Assembly: GCF_040049255.1 (NCBI RefSeq)
Contig: NZ_JBDZDR010000002.1
Span: 248,001 to 312,000, forward strand
DNA: 64,000 nucleotides
Direction of reading: 5' to 3'
Source of the DNA: Pseudaminobacter sp040049255
GTDB taxonomy: Bacteria; Pseudomonadota; Alphaproteobacteria; Rhizobiales; Rhizobiaceae
The translations under genes were made by a program, and so were the position numbers. The notes beneath the pieces are model-generated. The model worked only from the letters and a program-made list of their open reading frames with translations. It did not search any database and had not been told where the DNA came from. Positions within the stretch are counted from its first letter, which is position 1. Every line of letters begins with the position of its first letter. Below are positions 50,876 to 59,928 of the stretch, in pieces.

Positions 50876-50976
50876 TCAATCAAAGATTGGCGACTGATGC
50901 AACTATGGGGCGTGAATTTTGATGGGGCACGCTGTCCGCGTGCGGTCGCTTTCGGCCAGTGGAGGAGAGCGGCAGG

Positions 50977-52800
50977 CTATCCCAGTCCGAACGCACGGGC
51001 GCCTTCGTCGGCGCGGCCGGCCATCTGGCGGAAGCCGGCGAACAATTCGCGGCCGAAGCCGTGTTCGTTCTCTGTGAGGTCGATCAGCGGCACTTTTCGA
51101 GCCTTCAGTTCGGTCTCGGGGATGAACACGTCAAGCGTGCCGTTCTCGGCGTCGAGGCGGACAAGGTCGCCGTCGAGGATCTTGCCGATGACGCCGCCTT
51201 CCAGCGCCTCGGGCGTGACATGGATCGCGGCCGGCACCTTGCCCGATGCGCCCGACATGCGGCCGTCGGTGACAAGCGCGACCTTGTGCCCGCGATCCTG
51301 CAGGATGCCGAGAATGGTGGTGAGCTTGTGCAACTCCGGCATGCCGTTGGCGCGCGGGCCCTGGAAGCGGATGACGGCGACGAAGTCGCGGTCGAGTTGG
51401 CCGGCCTTGAAGGCGTCGTGCAGCGCCTGCTGACTATCCAGCACCACGGCGGGTGCCTCGATGAAGCGCCGCTCCGGCTTCACGGCCGAGGTCTTGATGA
51501 CCGCATGGCCGACATTGCCGGAAAGCATCTTCAGGCCGCCGCTCGGCTGGAACGCCTTGGCGAATGGCGCCAGCACCTTCTCGTCGCCGCTCTGCTTGGG
51601 CGCCGCTTCGCGCTGCACCGAGCCGTCTGCGCCGAGCCTGGCTTCCACAGCATAGGGGCGCAGGCCTTCGCCCCACACGGTCTGCACGTCCTCGTGCAGC
51701 AGGCCGGCATCGAGCAGCTCCCGGATCAGGAAGCCCATGCCGCCGGCGGCGTGGAAGTGGTTCACGTCGGCAAGGCCGTTCGGATAGACGCGCGCCAGGA
51801 GAGGCGTGGCGTCGGAAAGGTCGGAAATATCCTGCCAGGTCAGCCGGATGCCGGCCGCCGCGGCCATGGCGATGAGATGGATGGTGTGGTTGGTCGAGCC
51901 GCCGGTGGCGTGCAGGCCCACCACGCCGTTGACTATTGAACGCTCGTCGATCATGCGGCCGACAGGGGTGTAGGCGTTGCCCAGTGCGGTGATGGCCAGC
52001 GCCCGCTTGGCCGCTTCCTTCGTCAGCGCGTCACGCAACGGCGTGCCGGGATTGACGAAGGAGGCGCCCGGCGTGTGCAGGCCCATGATCTCCATCAGCA
52101 TCTGGTTGGAGTTGGCCGTGCCGTAGAAGGTGCAGGTGCCGGGGCCGTGATAGGACTTTGACTCCGCTTCCAGCAGTTCGGCGCGGCCGACCTTGCCCTC
52201 GGCATAGAGCTGGCGGATTTTTGCTTTCTCGTCATTGGGCAGGCCGGAGGTCATCGGCCCGGCCGGAATGAACACGGCCGGCAGATGGCCGAAGGTGAGT
52301 GCTGCGATCACCAACCCGGGCACTATCTTGTCGCAAACGCCGAGGAAGACGGCGGCGTCGAACATGTTGTGGCTGAGCCCCACCGCCGCCGCCATCGCAA
52401 TCACGTCGCGCGAGAACAGCGAAAGCTCCATGCCCGGCTGGCCCTGGGTGACGCCGTCGCACATGGCCGGCACGCCACCCGCCACCTGTGCGATGCCGCC
52501 GGCTTCATGCGCGGCCTGCTTGATGAGCTGCGGATAGGTCTCGAAGGGCTGATGCGCCGACAGCATGTCGTTGTAGGAGGTGATGATGCCGAGATTGGGC
52601 ACCGTGTCGCCGCTGAGGACCGCCTTCTCGCCCGGTGCGCAGGCGGCAAAGCCATGGGCAAGGTTGCCGCAAGACAGAACGGCGCGGTTGGCGCTGCGGC
52701 CGGCTGCCTGCGCGAGACGCTCGAGATAGAGCTCGCGCGAGGCCCGCGAACGCTCGCGGATCCGCTCTGTAATGGCTTCGATGTCGCTTCTGGCGTTCAT
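50977..52800 (-). CDS. edd: Phosphogluconate dehydratase
   Basis: A 607-residue IlvD/Edd family [4Fe-4S] enzyme dehydrating 6-phosphogluconate to 2-keto-3-deoxy-6-phosphogluconate in the Entner-Doudoroff pathway. Cluster cysteines lie in GVCDKIVPGL (about 156-165) and GTCTFYGTANSNQMLMEIMG (about 223-242); LSCGNLAHG and ITSYNDMLSAHQPF are also typical. Last gene of zwf-pgl-edd, 69 bases after pgl. No eda aldolase gene is in the window. Confidence 0.96.
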   Translation of the reverse strand: MNARSDIEAITERIRERSRASRELYLERLAQAAGRSANRAVLSCGNLAHGFAACAPGEKAVLSGDTVPNLGIITSYNDMLSAHQPFETYPQLIKQAAHEAGGIAQVAGGVPAMCDGVTQGQPGMELSLFSRDVIAMAAAVGLSHNMFDAAVFLGVCDKIVPGLVIAALTFGHLPAVFIPAGPMTSGLPNDEKAKIRQLYAEGKVGRAELLEAESKSYHGPGTCTFYGTANSNQMLMEIMGLHTPGASFVNPGTPLRDALTKEAAKRALAITALGNAYTPVGRMIDERSIVNGVVGLHATGGSTNHTIHLIAMAAAAGIRLTWQDISDLSDATPLLARVYPNGLADVNHFHAAGGMGFLIRELLDAGLLHEDVQTVWGEGLRPYAVEARLGADGSVQREAAPKQSGDEKVLAPFAKAFQPSGGLKMLSGNVGHAVIKTSAVKPERRFIEAPAVVLDSQQALHDAFKAGQLDRDFVAVIRFQGPRANGMPELHKLTTILGILQDRGHKVALVTDGRMSGASGKVPAAIHVTPEALEGGVIGKILDGDLVRLDAENGTLDVFIPETELKARKVPLIDLTENEHGFGRELFAGFRQMAGRADEGARAFGLG

Positions 52801-52869
52801 GACGGTCGGTCCTTTGCGGGGCAGGTCCCGGAAACGGTGGGAGGGCCGGTTCGCGGAACCCGCGATGGT

Positions 52870-53571
52870 TCAGGGTGCCCAGAAGATTTGCACGGGCACC
52901 TTTGCGTGGTCGAAGACGGCGCGCACCGGCAGATGCGGTTCGCCGTCGAGGGCGGCTTCCAGCACGCGGCGCTTTTCCGCGCCTTCGATGTGGAGGGCGA
53001 TGAAACTTGCGCCAGCGATGCGCGGCAGGGTCAGTGTCAGGCGCGGCTCGATGCCGCTCGGCGCGTGCACCGGCAGCACATTGGCCCGGGCGTCGGAGTC
53101 GAGAAGTGCGGCCAGATTGTCGGCGTCAGGGAAGAACGAGGCCGTGTGGCCGTCCGCGCCCATGCCGAGGATCGCGGCATCGAGCGGCAGGGCGTTGCGC
53201 GCGACTGCTTCGTCGGCGCGTCGGGCCGCTGTGGCGACGTCGTCTGCCGCTGAGTAGAGGCCGATGAATTCGGCGGCGGCCGCTTCGTTCCGCAGCAGGT
53301 TGGCGGCGACCAGCCCGGCATTGGAGCGCGGCGAATCCGGCGGCACGAAGCGCTCGTCCACCAGCGTTACGATCACCTTGGCCCAGTCGATCTTTTCGCG
53401 CGACAGCGTGCGGAAGAACAGGCCGGGCGTGGTGCCGCCCGAGACGGCGAGCGTGGCCTTGCCGCGCACTGCGATTGCTGCGGCCAGCACGCCGGCTACC
53501 TTTTCGGCGAAGGCCGAGGCCAGCGCCTGCGACGAGGCGAATTCGTGCCAGTTGAGGGCGGCCTTGTCCAT
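52870..53571 (-). CDS. pgl: 6-phosphogluconolactonase
   Basis: The ATG at 53571 gives 233 residues; the frame is open further upstream inside zwf but that part is not used. DevB-type lactonase motifs: TLAVSGGTTPGLFFRTL (about 41-57), VTLVDERFVPPDSPRSN (about 69-85) and ILGMGADGHTASFFPD (about 135-150). It hydrolyses 6-phosphogluconolactone to 6-phosphogluconate. It starts 5 bases after the zwf stop, so the two are tightly linked. Confidence 0.95.
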   Translation of the reverse strand: MDKAALNWHEFASSQALASAFAEKVAGVLAAAIAVRGKATLAVSGGTTPGLFFRTLSREKIDWAKVIVTLVDERFVPPDSPRSNAGLVAANLLRNEAAAAEFIGLYSAADDVATAARRADEAVARNALPLDAAILGMGADGHTASFFPDADNLAALLDSDARANVLPVHAPSGIEPRLTLTLPRIAGASFIALHIEGAEKRRVLEAALDGEPHLPVRAVFDHAKVPVQIFWAP

Positions 53572-53576
53572 CCCGC

Positions 53577-55046
53577 TCAGCTCTCGTGCCAGGTGCGGCC
53601 GTCGCGCTCGATCAGCGCGATGGAGGCCGAGGGGCCCCAGGTGCCGGCGGTGTAGCCTTGCGCTTCCTGGCGGCTGTCTTCCCAGGCACCGAGGATGGGG
53701 TCGATCCAGCTCCATGCAGCCTCGACCTCGTCGCGGCGCATGAACAGCGACTGGTTGCCGCGGATCATGTCCATGATCAGCCGCTCGTAGGCGTCCGGAT
53801 TGCGCTCCTGGAAGCTCTCGGCAAAGCTCATGTCGAGCGGAACGTGGCGCAGGCGCATGCCGCCCGGCCCCGGGTCCTTGATCATGATCCACTGCTTGAC
53901 GCCCTCATCGGGCTGCAGCCGGATGACCAGCTGGTTGGCGGCGATGTTGCCGGCGCTGTCCTCGAAAATGGAATGCGGGATCGGCTTGAACTCGATGACG
54001 ATTTCCGAAACACGGGTGGCCAGCCGCTTGCCGGTGCGCAGGTAGAAGGGGACACCCGCCCAGCGCCAGTTGGCGATCTCGGCCTTGATCGCCACGAAGG
54101 TCTCGGTGTTGCTTTCGCTGTTGCCGAGTTCTTCGAGATAGCCCTTGACGGGCCCGTTGGCCGATGCGCCGGCGCGATACTGCCCGCGCACGGTGGTCTT
54201 GGGCGCTTCGTTGCCGTTGATGCGCTTGAGCGAGCGCAGCACCTTCAGCTTCTCGTCGCGCAGCGCATCCGCCTCCATCGAGGACGGCGCTTCCATGGCC
54301 ACAAGGCACAGAAGCTGCAGCATGTGGTTCTGCATCATGTCGCGTAGCGCGCCGGCCTTGTCGTAATAGGTGATGCGGTCTTCCAGCCCCACCGTTTCGG
54401 CGACCGTGATCTGGACATGGTCGATATGGGCCGAGTTCCACAGCGGCTCGTAGAGCGCGTTGGCGAAACGCAGCGCCATCAGGTTCTGCACCGTCTCCTT
54501 GCCGAGATAGTGGTCGATGCGGAAGATCTGCTGCTCGGAAAAGACCTCGGCTATCTGGTCGTTCAGCTCGCAGGCGGAGGTGAGGTCGCGGCCGATGGGC
54601 TTCTCCATCACGATGCGAGAAGTCGGCGTGACCAGGCCCACTTCCTGCAGGTGCCTGGAAATGTGGCCGAACAATGCGGGGGCGACCGCGAGATAGAAGG
54701 CGCGGATGCTTCTGCTGTCGCCAACCACCTTCTTCAGCTGTTCGAAGCCATCGCCCGACACTGCATCGATCCCGACATAGCTGAGGCGCTTCAGGAAGGA
54801 CTCAAGCTGCCCCTGGTCGATCTCGCTTGGCTTCACATGCGTGGAAATCGACTTGCGGGCGAAGGCGCGGTAGTCGTCGTCCGACAGTCTGGCGCGCGAC
54901 GCTCCGATGATCCGGGTGGGTTCGGAAAACTGGCCGGCGCGCTGGCGCTGGTAGAGTGCGGGCAACAGCTTGCGCTCGGCAAGATCGCCGGTGCCTCCGA
55001 AGACGATGAGGTCGAAAGGTTCGACTGGGATGATCTGGCTGGTCAT
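53577..55046 (-). CDS. zwf: Glucose-6-phosphate 1-dehydrogenase
   Basis: A 489-residue enzyme oxidising glucose-6-phosphate with NAD(P). N-terminal VFGGTGDLAERKLLPALY (about 15-32), the catalytic RIDHYLGKETVQNLMALRF (about 177-195, with His and Lys) and C-terminal GPSASIALIERDGR are present; length is normal. First gene of zwf-pgl-edd, so glucose is likely to be oxidised through the Entner-Doudoroff route. It is divergent from the aldehyde dehydrogenase gene, sharing a 195-base promoter region. Confidence 0.96.
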   Translation of the reverse strand: MTSQIIPVEPFDLIVFGGTGDLAERKLLPALYQRQRAGQFSEPTRIIGASRARLSDDDYRAFARKSISTHVKPSEIDQGQLESFLKRLSYVGIDAVSGDGFEQLKKVVGDSRSIRAFYLAVAPALFGHISRHLQEVGLVTPTSRIVMEKPIGRDLTSACELNDQIAEVFSEQQIFRIDHYLGKETVQNLMALRFANALYEPLWNSAHIDHVQITVAETVGLEDRITYYDKAGALRDMMQNHMLQLLCLVAMEAPSSMEADALRDEKLKVLRSLKRINGNEAPKTTVRGQYRAGASANGPVKGYLEELGNSESNTETFVAIKAEIANWRWAGVPFYLRTGKRLATRVSEIVIEFKPIPHSIFEDSAGNIAANQLVIRLQPDEGVKQWIMIKDPGPGGMRLRHVPLDMSFAESFQERNPDAYERLIMDMIRGNQSLFMRRDEVEAAWSWIDPILGAWEDSRQEAQGYTAGTWGPSASIALIERDGRTWHES

Positions 55047-55242
55047 TCTACATTCCGGAATCGCGGTAGCTGACAGTTCGACCTCTTGTATTCTAATCGA
55101 TTTAAAATTGCCAGAGCCTGGCTGTCACAGCTCCTGCCTTCACACTGGTCCAATCTCGACCCCTGTGCTCGGGCGATAGTTGCCCGAGCTGCTGACCTGC
55201 ACAGCATAGGACAAGCGGGGCTGGAATCCAGAGGAGGTGGCC
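55047..55242. promoter_or_regulatory. Divergent promoter region, zwf / aldehyde dehydrogenase
   Basis: About 195 bases with an AT-rich segment TTGTATTCTAATCGATTTAA near 55085-55104 that could serve promoters in either direction. GAGGAGG (55231-55237) is the ribosome site of the dehydrogenase gene. No clear operator was found. Confidence 0.4.
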
Positions 55243-56718
55243 ATGGCTACGCATCTTTCTAGAACGGTGGCGGATGGCCGCGCCTTCATGCAACTCATCG
55301 ATGGCCGCCAGGTGGATGCCCTGTCCGGCAAGCGCATAGATGTGCTGTGCCCATCCGACGGCAAGGTTTTCGCCTCGATTCCCGCGGCCGGCGAGGCCGA
55401 TGTGGATATCGCCGTGCGGGCCGCGCGCTGGGCTTTCGATGAGGGCCCGTGGAGCCGCATGCCGGCGGTGGAGCGCGGGCGCTGCCTGACGCGGCTGTTC
55501 CAACTGGTGGAAAAGCACGGTGACGAACTAGCCGCACTTGAATCGCGCGACACCGGCAAGCCGATCCGCCAGGGCAAGGCTGACGTCATTGGCGCGATGC
55601 GCTACTATGAGTTTTATGGCGGAGCCTGCGACAAGATCCATGGCGACACGATCCCGTTTCTCGAGGGCTATACGGCGCTGACCCTGCGCGAACCGCATGG
55701 CGTGGTGGCGGGCATCATTCCGTGGAACTATCCCCTGCAGATCCTCGCCCGCGTTGTGGGCGCCGCTCTTGCGATGGGCAACACGCTGGTGGTCAAGCCG
55801 GCCGAGGACGCGTCGCTGACCACGATCCGCATTGCGGAACTGGCACTGGAGGCCGGCATTCCGGCCGGTGTGTTCAACGTGGTGACCGGCTATGGCCGAG
55901 ATGCCGGCGCGTCGCTTTCAGCCCACCCGCTGGTCGACTACGTCACCTTCACCGGCTCGACGCTCACTGGCACGGCTATCCAGCAGGCCGCGGCGATCAA
56001 CAATCGCGGCGTTACGATGGAACTTGGCGGCAAGTCTCCGCAGATTGTCTTCGCCGATGCCGACATCGAAGCGGCGCTGCCGGTGCTGGTCAGTGCGATC
56101 ATCCAGAATGGCGGCCAGACCTGCTCGGCCGGCAGTCGCGTGCTGATCGAAAGGCCGATCTATGATCGCGTCGCGGCGGCGCTGGCCGAGCGGTTCTCGA
56201 CACTGGTCGCCGGCCCGCATGATGCGGATCTCGACCTGGGGGCGCTGATCAACCCACGGCAGAAGGAGAAGGTCGCCGGGATGGTCGCCGCCGCGGAAGA
56301 GGCTGGCATTCCGGTGCTGGCGCGCGGTTCGGTCCATCCCGATGCGCCGGCCGGTGGCTATTATCAGGAGCCGGTGCTGTTCGGACCGGTCGACCCGGCA
56401 GCCGCAATTGCGCACGAAGAAATCTTCGGGCCGGTGCTGACGCTGTTTCCGTTCGAGGGCGAGGAGGAAGCGGTCCGGCTTGCCAACGGCACCGACTTCG
56501 GTCTCGTGGCTGGCGTCTGGACGAAGGACGGCGCACGCCAGCACCGCGTCGCCAAGCGCGTGCGCGCCGGCCAGGTGTTCGTGAACGGCTATGGCGCGGG
56601 CGGCGGCATCGAGCTGCCCTTCGGCGGCTTCAAGAAATCGGGCCATGGCCGGGAAAAGGGCTTTGAGGCGCTCTACGACATGTCGGCCACCAAGACGATC
56701 GTCTTCAACCATGGCTAA
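55243..56718 (+). CDS. NAD-dependent aldehyde dehydrogenase family protein (betaine-aldehyde type)
   Basis: The ATG at 55243 lies 5 bases after GAGGAGG; a GTG two codons earlier overlaps that site. The 491-residue enzyme has the ALDH core: IIPWNYPLQILARVVGAALAMGN (about 154-176), FTGSTLTGTAI (about 237-247), catalytic Glu in MELGGKSPQ (about 261-269), nucleophile Cys in NGGQTCSAGSRV (about 289-300) and EIFGPVLTLFPF. Best general match is betaine- or gamma-aminobutyraldehyde-type ALDH, either of which could serve polyamine catabolism. An SDR gene follows 36 bases later. Confidence 0.9.
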   Translation: MATHLSRTVADGRAFMQLIDGRQVDALSGKRIDVLCPSDGKVFASIPAAGEADVDIAVRAARWAFDEGPWSRMPAVERGRCLTRLFQLVEKHGDELAALESRDTGKPIRQGKADVIGAMRYYEFYGGACDKIHGDTIPFLEGYTALTLREPHGVVAGIIPWNYPLQILARVVGAALAMGNTLVVKPAEDASLTTIRIAELALEAGIPAGVFNVVTGYGRDAGASLSAHPLVDYVTFTGSTLTGTAIQQAAAINNRGVTMELGGKSPQIVFADADIEAALPVLVSAIIQNGGQTCSAGSRVLIERPIYDRVAAALAERFSTLVAGPHDADLDLGALINPRQKEKVAGMVAAAEEAGIPVLARGSVHPDAPAGGYYQEPVLFGPVDPAAAIAHEEIFGPVLTLFPFEGEEEAVRLANGTDFGLVAGVWTKDGARQHRVAKRVRAGQVFVNGYGAGGGIELPFGGFKKSGHGREKGFEALYDMSATKTIVFNHG

Positions 56719-56754
56719 ACGCAGCCATTGCGCGGTTCAGGAACAGGAAATCTC

Positions 56755-57504
56755 ATGGCACGTCTGAAGGGCAAGGTCGCAATCATCACCGGGGCGGCAT
56801 CGGGGTTTGGCGAGGGCATGGCAAAACGCTTTGCCGAGGAGGGCGCCAGCGTGGTGGTGGCGGACCTCAATGCGAGAGGCGCCGAGCGTGTTGCGGGCGA
56901 GATAGGCGAGGCCGCGATTGCGGTGCAGACCGACGTATCGCAGCGTTCCGAGTTCGACGAACTGATTGGCGCGGCAATGGAGCGCTTCGGCCGCATCGAC
57001 GTGATGGTCAACAATGCTGGCTACACCCACCGCAACGGCGACATGCTCGGCGTGGAGGAGGAGGTGTTCGACCTGATCACTGCCGTCAACATGAAGGCGA
57101 TCTACCATGCCGCGCGCACCGTGGTGCCGATCATGGAGGCGCAGGGCGGTGGCTCGATCATCACCACCGCGTCGACAGCCGGCCTGCGCCCCCGCCCGGG
57201 CCTGACCTGGTACAACGCCTCGAAGGGCTGGGCGATCACCGCCACCAAGTCCATGGCGGTGGAACTGGCGCCCAAGAACATCCGCGTCAATTGCCTGTGC
57301 CCCGTGGCTGGCGAAACCGGCATGCTGGCCCAGTTCATGGGCGAGGATACGCCGGAAATGCGCGACAGGTTCCGCGCCTCGATACCGCTCGGACGATTGT
57401 CTACGCCGCTGGACATAGCCAATGCCGCACTGTGGCTCGCTTCCGACGAGGCTGCCTTTATTACAGGCGTGGCGCTGGAGGTCGACGGCGGCCGCTGCGT
57501 CTGA
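56755..57504 (+). CDS. Short-chain dehydrogenase/reductase
   Basis: The ATG at 56755 gives 249 residues of the classical SDR type: cofactor motif ITGAASGFGEGMAKRF (about 12-27), NNAG (about 84-87), catalytic Ser in ITTASTAGL and the YNASK Tyr-Lys pair (about 153-157), plus C-terminal FITGVALEVDGG. An Asp after the second strand (VVVADLNARG) predicts NAD rather than NADP. The likely partnership is alcohol oxidation feeding the upstream aldehyde dehydrogenase, but the substrate is unknown. Confidence 0.9.
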   Translation: MARLKGKVAIITGAASGFGEGMAKRFAEEGASVVVADLNARGAERVAGEIGEAAIAVQTDVSQRSEFDELIGAAMERFGRIDVMVNNAGYTHRNGDMLGVEEEVFDLITAVNMKAIYHAARTVVPIMEAQGGGSIITTASTAGLRPRPGLTWYNASKGWAITATKSMAVELAPKNIRVNCLCPVAGETGMLAQFMGEDTPEMRDRFRASIPLGRLSTPLDIANAALWLASDEAAFITGVALEVDGGRCV

Positions 57505-57653
57505 CACAAGGCTTTCGAGGCGTGAAAGTTCACCTGTGGATTCAGGGCCTTGCGGCGGTCTCCATGCATGGGACCGAGGTGCGGACACCTTGAGGGAGAC
57601 GTCCATCTGCACTCTCGCTTTCTTGCGTGCTGTGTCACAATGTTAGCGCCGTG

Positions 57654-57673
57654 CCGCAAAATGTTGCGGTTTT
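57654..57673 (+). terminator. Probable rho-independent terminator after the ALDH-SDR pair
   Basis: Stem CCGCAA/TTGCGG (57654-57659/57664-57669), loop AATG, then TTTTAG. It is 150 bases beyond the SDR stop and shortly before the SleB-type gene. Confidence 0.6.
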
Positions 57674-57744
57674 AGTCACTTTTCAGCCGGGAAATTGCTG
57701 CTTCTTGTGCGCGGGCCGGGGCGTACATGGAGTAAGGGGCCCGC

Positions 57745-58506
57745 GTGAAATATCTGGAGAGGGTGAGGGCGTGTCTGACGCTCGGCACCGTCGTGTCAGC
57801 CTGTTTTCTTGCCGGTTGCAATACGCAAGGAACTGGCCGCATGACGGACGACATCAAGACTTCGTCCATCGGCAGGACATCATCCGCAAAAACGTCGTAT
57901 GGCTACACGGCCAAGGACAAGGAATGTCTCGCCCGCGCAATGTTTTTCGAATCCAACCGGTCGAGCCGCGACGGCCTTGTCGCCGTCGGCACGGTGGTGA
58001 TGAACCGGCTGCAATCCGGCGCCTATGGCGACAGCGTTTGCGAGGTCGTCGGCCAGAAGGGGCAGTTCGCGCCCGGCGTGCTGTCGCGAAAGATGGAATC
58101 GAAGGCTCTTCCCGACGTGATCGCGGCGGCCGATTCCGTCCTGAAAGGGGAGCGCCACCCGGGCGTGAAGAACGCCATGTTCTTCCATACGGCCGGTCTG
58201 CGCTTTCCATACAAGAACATGCACTATGTGCTGGTGGCCGGCGGCAACGCCTTCTACGAAAAGCGCAGCCGCCACCGCAGGCCTGAACTGCCGGCGGCGA
58301 CTGGCGTGGCCAGCGCGGCGCAGCCGCAGCCCGTCGCGACGGCAATTCCGCGCGACACCACCGTGACGCAGCAGAGCGCGAGCGCCGAGATTTCCTCCCC
58401 TGCGACCGCCCAGAGAGAACTGTCCTATGCGGCGGACAAAGAGGCGTTGGACGCGATCGGCGCCGTGATTGCCGCGGAAGGACGGCCGCTGGTGAAGGTC
58501 GACTAG
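57745..58506 (+). CDS. SleB-type cell-wall hydrolase lipoprotein
   Basis: From a GTG at 57745 the product is 253 residues with a lipoprotein signal (VSACFLAGC, Cys about 25). The hydrolase-2/SleB domain (about 55-165) has CLARAMFFESNRSSRDGLVAVGTVVMNRLQSG with the likely catalytic Glu, and KGQFAPGVLSRKM. Such enzymes cleave peptidoglycan glycan strands. The C-terminal 80 residues are low in complexity (Ala/Gln/Thr). AGTAAGGGG precedes the start. A strong terminator follows. Confidence 0.87.
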   Translation: MKYLERVRACLTLGTVVSACFLAGCNTQGTGRMTDDIKTSSIGRTSSAKTSYGYTAKDKECLARAMFFESNRSSRDGLVAVGTVVMNRLQSGAYGDSVCEVVGQKGQFAPGVLSRKMESKALPDVIAAADSVLKGERHPGVKNAMFFHTAGLRFPYKNMHYVLVAGGNAFYEKRSRHRRPELPAATGVASAAQPQPVATAIPRDTTVTQQSASAEISSPATAQRELSYAADKEALDAIGAVIAAEGRPLVKVD

Positions 58507-58564
58507 GCATTTCCTACCTGCCGCTGTCGCAGCTGAAATTCTGAACTTGAGGATCGACAAAGAC

Positions 58565-58594
58565 GCCCGGCAGCATTGCCGGGCTGTTTTTTTG
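58565..58594 (+). terminator. Rho-independent terminator of the SleB-type gene
   Basis: Perfect 8-bp stem GCCCGGCA/TGCCGGGC (58565-58572/58577-58584), loop GCAT, then TGTTTTTTT. Confidence 0.92.
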
Positions 58595-58649
58595 CCGGCG
58601 CCTAGACGGCGCAACTGTGAAATGTCACGCGCTGTGCCCGCGCAATGAG

Positions 58650-58990
58650 CAGCCGATTTATTTCAGGTTCGCCACCAAGAATATTGTTTTTACTGGCGGT
58701 GTTTTCCAACGGGACTTGATTTTATCTATCAGTTCATAATGGAGATATTGAAAGATAATATCTGCATTTGCATGTTTAGAGAATTCGAATGGAAAAAAAT
58801 GCAGGTACGTAGCAATATTTCTTTCGTTTAAATAAAGTAAACGACCTATTAACATGGATCAATGTCCCATGTTGGTCGGTGTGTATATTTGAGGTTGTCG
58901 CATCACTCGCGATATGGTTGTACGAATAATTATAAATATACTTCTGGTTGCGATGGGCGTCTGCATATCCAAGGGGGAAATCCACAAGAG
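58650..58990. other. AT-rich gene-free island with short dyads, upstream of the LuxR-type gene
   Basis: Bases 58681-58860 are about 32% G+C by hand count, in an otherwise high-G+C window. Two perfect short dyads occur: TCGTTTA/TAAACGA (58824-58830/58838-58844, spacer 7) and ACATGG/CCATGT (58852-58857/58867-58872, spacer 9). Small minus-strand open frames here have no ribosome sites or family features. The region probably carries the promoter and regulator sites of the LuxR-type gene; AT-rich targets of MucR/Ros or nucleoid proteins are one possibility. Confidence 0.5.
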
Positions 58991-59076
58991 TTAGTCAAGA
59001 GTTGGAAAGTGCATCTCCAGCCGTTTGCCATGAAAATGCAGTGGCGCTGCTGCGGGTGCACCAGTGGGGTAGAAAC

Positions 59077-59928
59077 ATGATGAATTCGACAGCTGCAGCT
59101 GGCAGTCATGCCGTGTTGAATGGGAGCCGCCAGGCGATAAGCCTGGCCTCAACGTCCTCGGAGGAGGTGGTTGCGCCCGCTGGCGCAGCCGGCGAGAAGC
59201 TCGGGGTCTCCGAGACCGCGGAGCGACCGCGTCGCTCATTGGTGATCATTGACAATCGTGCTCTCGACCGCGAGTGCTTTGCGCAAAGCCTTGCGGCTCA
59301 CAAGGACGGAATGGAGGTTCTGGCTTTCGGTTCGATCCAGGACTGGAATTCCAAACAGCACAAACATCCGCCGCTGGCGGCGATTTTGCTGAATGTGGGC
59401 GGCCGGAAGATCAGCGACCCGGATGTTTCGGGAGAGATCGTCCGGTTGAAGACGGAGTTCGGCTCGATCCCGGTGATTGTTCTGGCCGACACCGAAGAGC
59501 TTTCGCAGATCCTGAAGGCGCTGGAATGCGGGGCGCGAGGGTATATTCCGTCCTCGGTTGGCATCGATGTCTGTGCCGGGGCGATCAGCCTTGCCTTGGC
59601 AGGCGGTATCTTCGTTCCCGCCAGCAGCGTTCTGGCCGTGCGGCAAAGCCTGGCTTCCGGTGGCGAGACCACGCCCCCGATGGGCGGCATGTTCACCGTG
59701 CGCCAGGCGGAGGTTGTCGAGGCGCTGCGGCGAGGCAAGGCCAACAAGATCATCGCCTATGAGCTGAACCTGCGCGAGAGCACCGTCAAGGTCCACATCC
59801 GCAACATCATGAAGAAGCTGAAGGCCACCAACCGCACCGAGGTGGCCTACAAGATCAATGACCTCTTTCCCGCAGATTTCCCGCCGCCGGCGTTCAACAA
59901 GTCTGCAAGCTGGCAACGGCAGGGATAA
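59077..59928 (+). CDS. LuxR-type transcriptional regulator with degenerate receiver domain
   Basis: From the ATG at 59077 (GGGGT upstream) the product is 283 residues. After a flexible start (about 1-50) comes a CheY-like fold (SLVIIDNRALDRECFAQSL to ISLALAGGIFVPAS, about 52-185), then a LuxR helix-turn-helix (FTVRQAEVVEALRRGKANKI; LRESTVKVHIRNIMKKLKA, about 205-250). The receiver lacks the acidic pair after strand 1 (IIDN) and the phospho-acceptor position reads ILLNVGG, so phosphorylation is unlikely. It could bind a ligand or act constitutively. Target genes unknown; the AT-rich island upstream suggests tight regulation of its own promoter. Confidence 0.88.
   Translation: MMNSTAAAGSHAVLNGSRQAISLASTSSEEVVAPAGAAGEKLGVSETAERPRRSLVIIDNRALDRECFAQSLAAHKDGMEVLAFGSIQDWNSKQHKHPPLAAILLNVGGRKISDPDVSGEIVRLKTEFGSIPVIVLADTEELSQILKALECGARGYIPSSVGIDVCAGAISLALAGGIFVPASSVLAVRQSLASGGETTPPMGGMFTVRQAEVVEALRRGKANKIIAYELNLRESTVKVHIRNIMKKLKATNRTEVAYKINDLFPADFPPPAFNKSASWQRQG

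Noticed and set aside
58658..58985. Minus-strand open frames in the AT-rich island (65 and 69 codons)
   Set aside because: No ribosome sites, composition follows the AT-rich background, and no known family features.
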